Positions 63,998-64,000 of a stretch of 64,000 bases of DNA are shown here, piece by piece; position 1 is the stretch's first letter; each line of letters starts with the position of its first letter. The DNA comes from Enterococcus italicus DSM 15952 (GTDB taxonomy: Bacteria > Bacillota > Bacilli > Lactobacillales > Enterococcaceae). Below the pieces are notes generated by a model. That model had not been told where the DNA came from. It saw only the letters and a program-made list of their open reading frames with translations, and ran no database searches. The translations under genes and the position numbers were made by a program. Where the stretch lies: NCBI RefSeq assembly GCF_000185365.1, contig NZ_GL622241.1, positions 937,612 to 1,001,611 on the forward strand. Direction: 5' to 3'.

Positions 63998-64000
63998 AAT

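Overview
The window looks like chromosomal DNA of an Enterococcus or a close relative within Lactobacillales. The evidence is low-to-moderate GC, the gene order pth-mfd-flippase-S4 protein-divIC-S1 protein-tilS-hpt-ftsH-hslO-dusB-lysS, enterococcal-type CopB and L-lactate dehydrogenase sequences, and Gram-positive Shine-Dalgarno and promoter signals. No phage genes, intact insertion sequences, CRISPR arrays or tRNA genes were seen.

Region 1 (1-10.9 kb) is metabolic: the N-terminal part of a CorA-family protein, an SDR dehydrogenase, a tRNA-dihydrouridine synthase with a VOC protein, an amino-acid ABC transporter behind an aromatic-rich leader peptide and attenuator, an XRE membrane regulator, an APC permease, a nitroreductase, an L-lactate dehydrogenase-like enzyme with an altered specificity residue, and a Ser/Thr-rich exported protein paired with a membrane protein.

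Region 2 (11-13.8 kb) is a zinc-starvation operon. A strong promoter carries a Zur-box-like palindrome. It is followed by zinc-free paralogues of S14, L32 and L33, a 39-residue peptide and the AdcA-ZinT zinc lipoprotein. Several members are damaged: L32 has a one-base loss in an A run, an unknown ORF has a frameshift and an in-frame TGA, and S14 has ATC where ATG is expected.

Region 3 (13.8-25.1 kb) holds an RpiR regulator with an rpiA-Gfo/Idh/MocA operon under an obvious operator, a T-box-controlled MetE-like gene, azlCD, copB behind a cop box, a SemiSWEET, an RpiB/LacAB-like protein lacking the usual cysteine, and a cation diffusion facilitator.

Region 4 (25.1-47.6 kb) is transport and respiration: a PhnDCEE phosphonate-type transporter behind PhoP-box-like repeats, lutABC, cydABDC, a polyprenyl diphosphate synthase, menA, type II NADH dehydrogenase and copA, then an oligoendopeptidase F, a VanZ-like protein and YebC. 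Lactate and NADH oxidation, menaquinone synthesis and cytochrome bd with its CydDC exporter lie side by side and could form one aerobic respiratory module. Haem synthesis genes are not in the window.

Region 5 (47.7-64 kb) holds the main ldh and the housekeeping cluster from pth to lysS. It ends in strong promoter elements that probably drive an rRNA operon beyond the edge.

Across the window there is a family of 120-bp palindromic intergenic repeats at three loci (24.9-25.1, 38.0-38.2 and 44.1-44.4 kb), arranged as tandem units with a truncated last unit. There is also a family of related terminator hairpins at five loci. At two loci the palindromic repeat begins inside the stop codon or last codons of the preceding gene.
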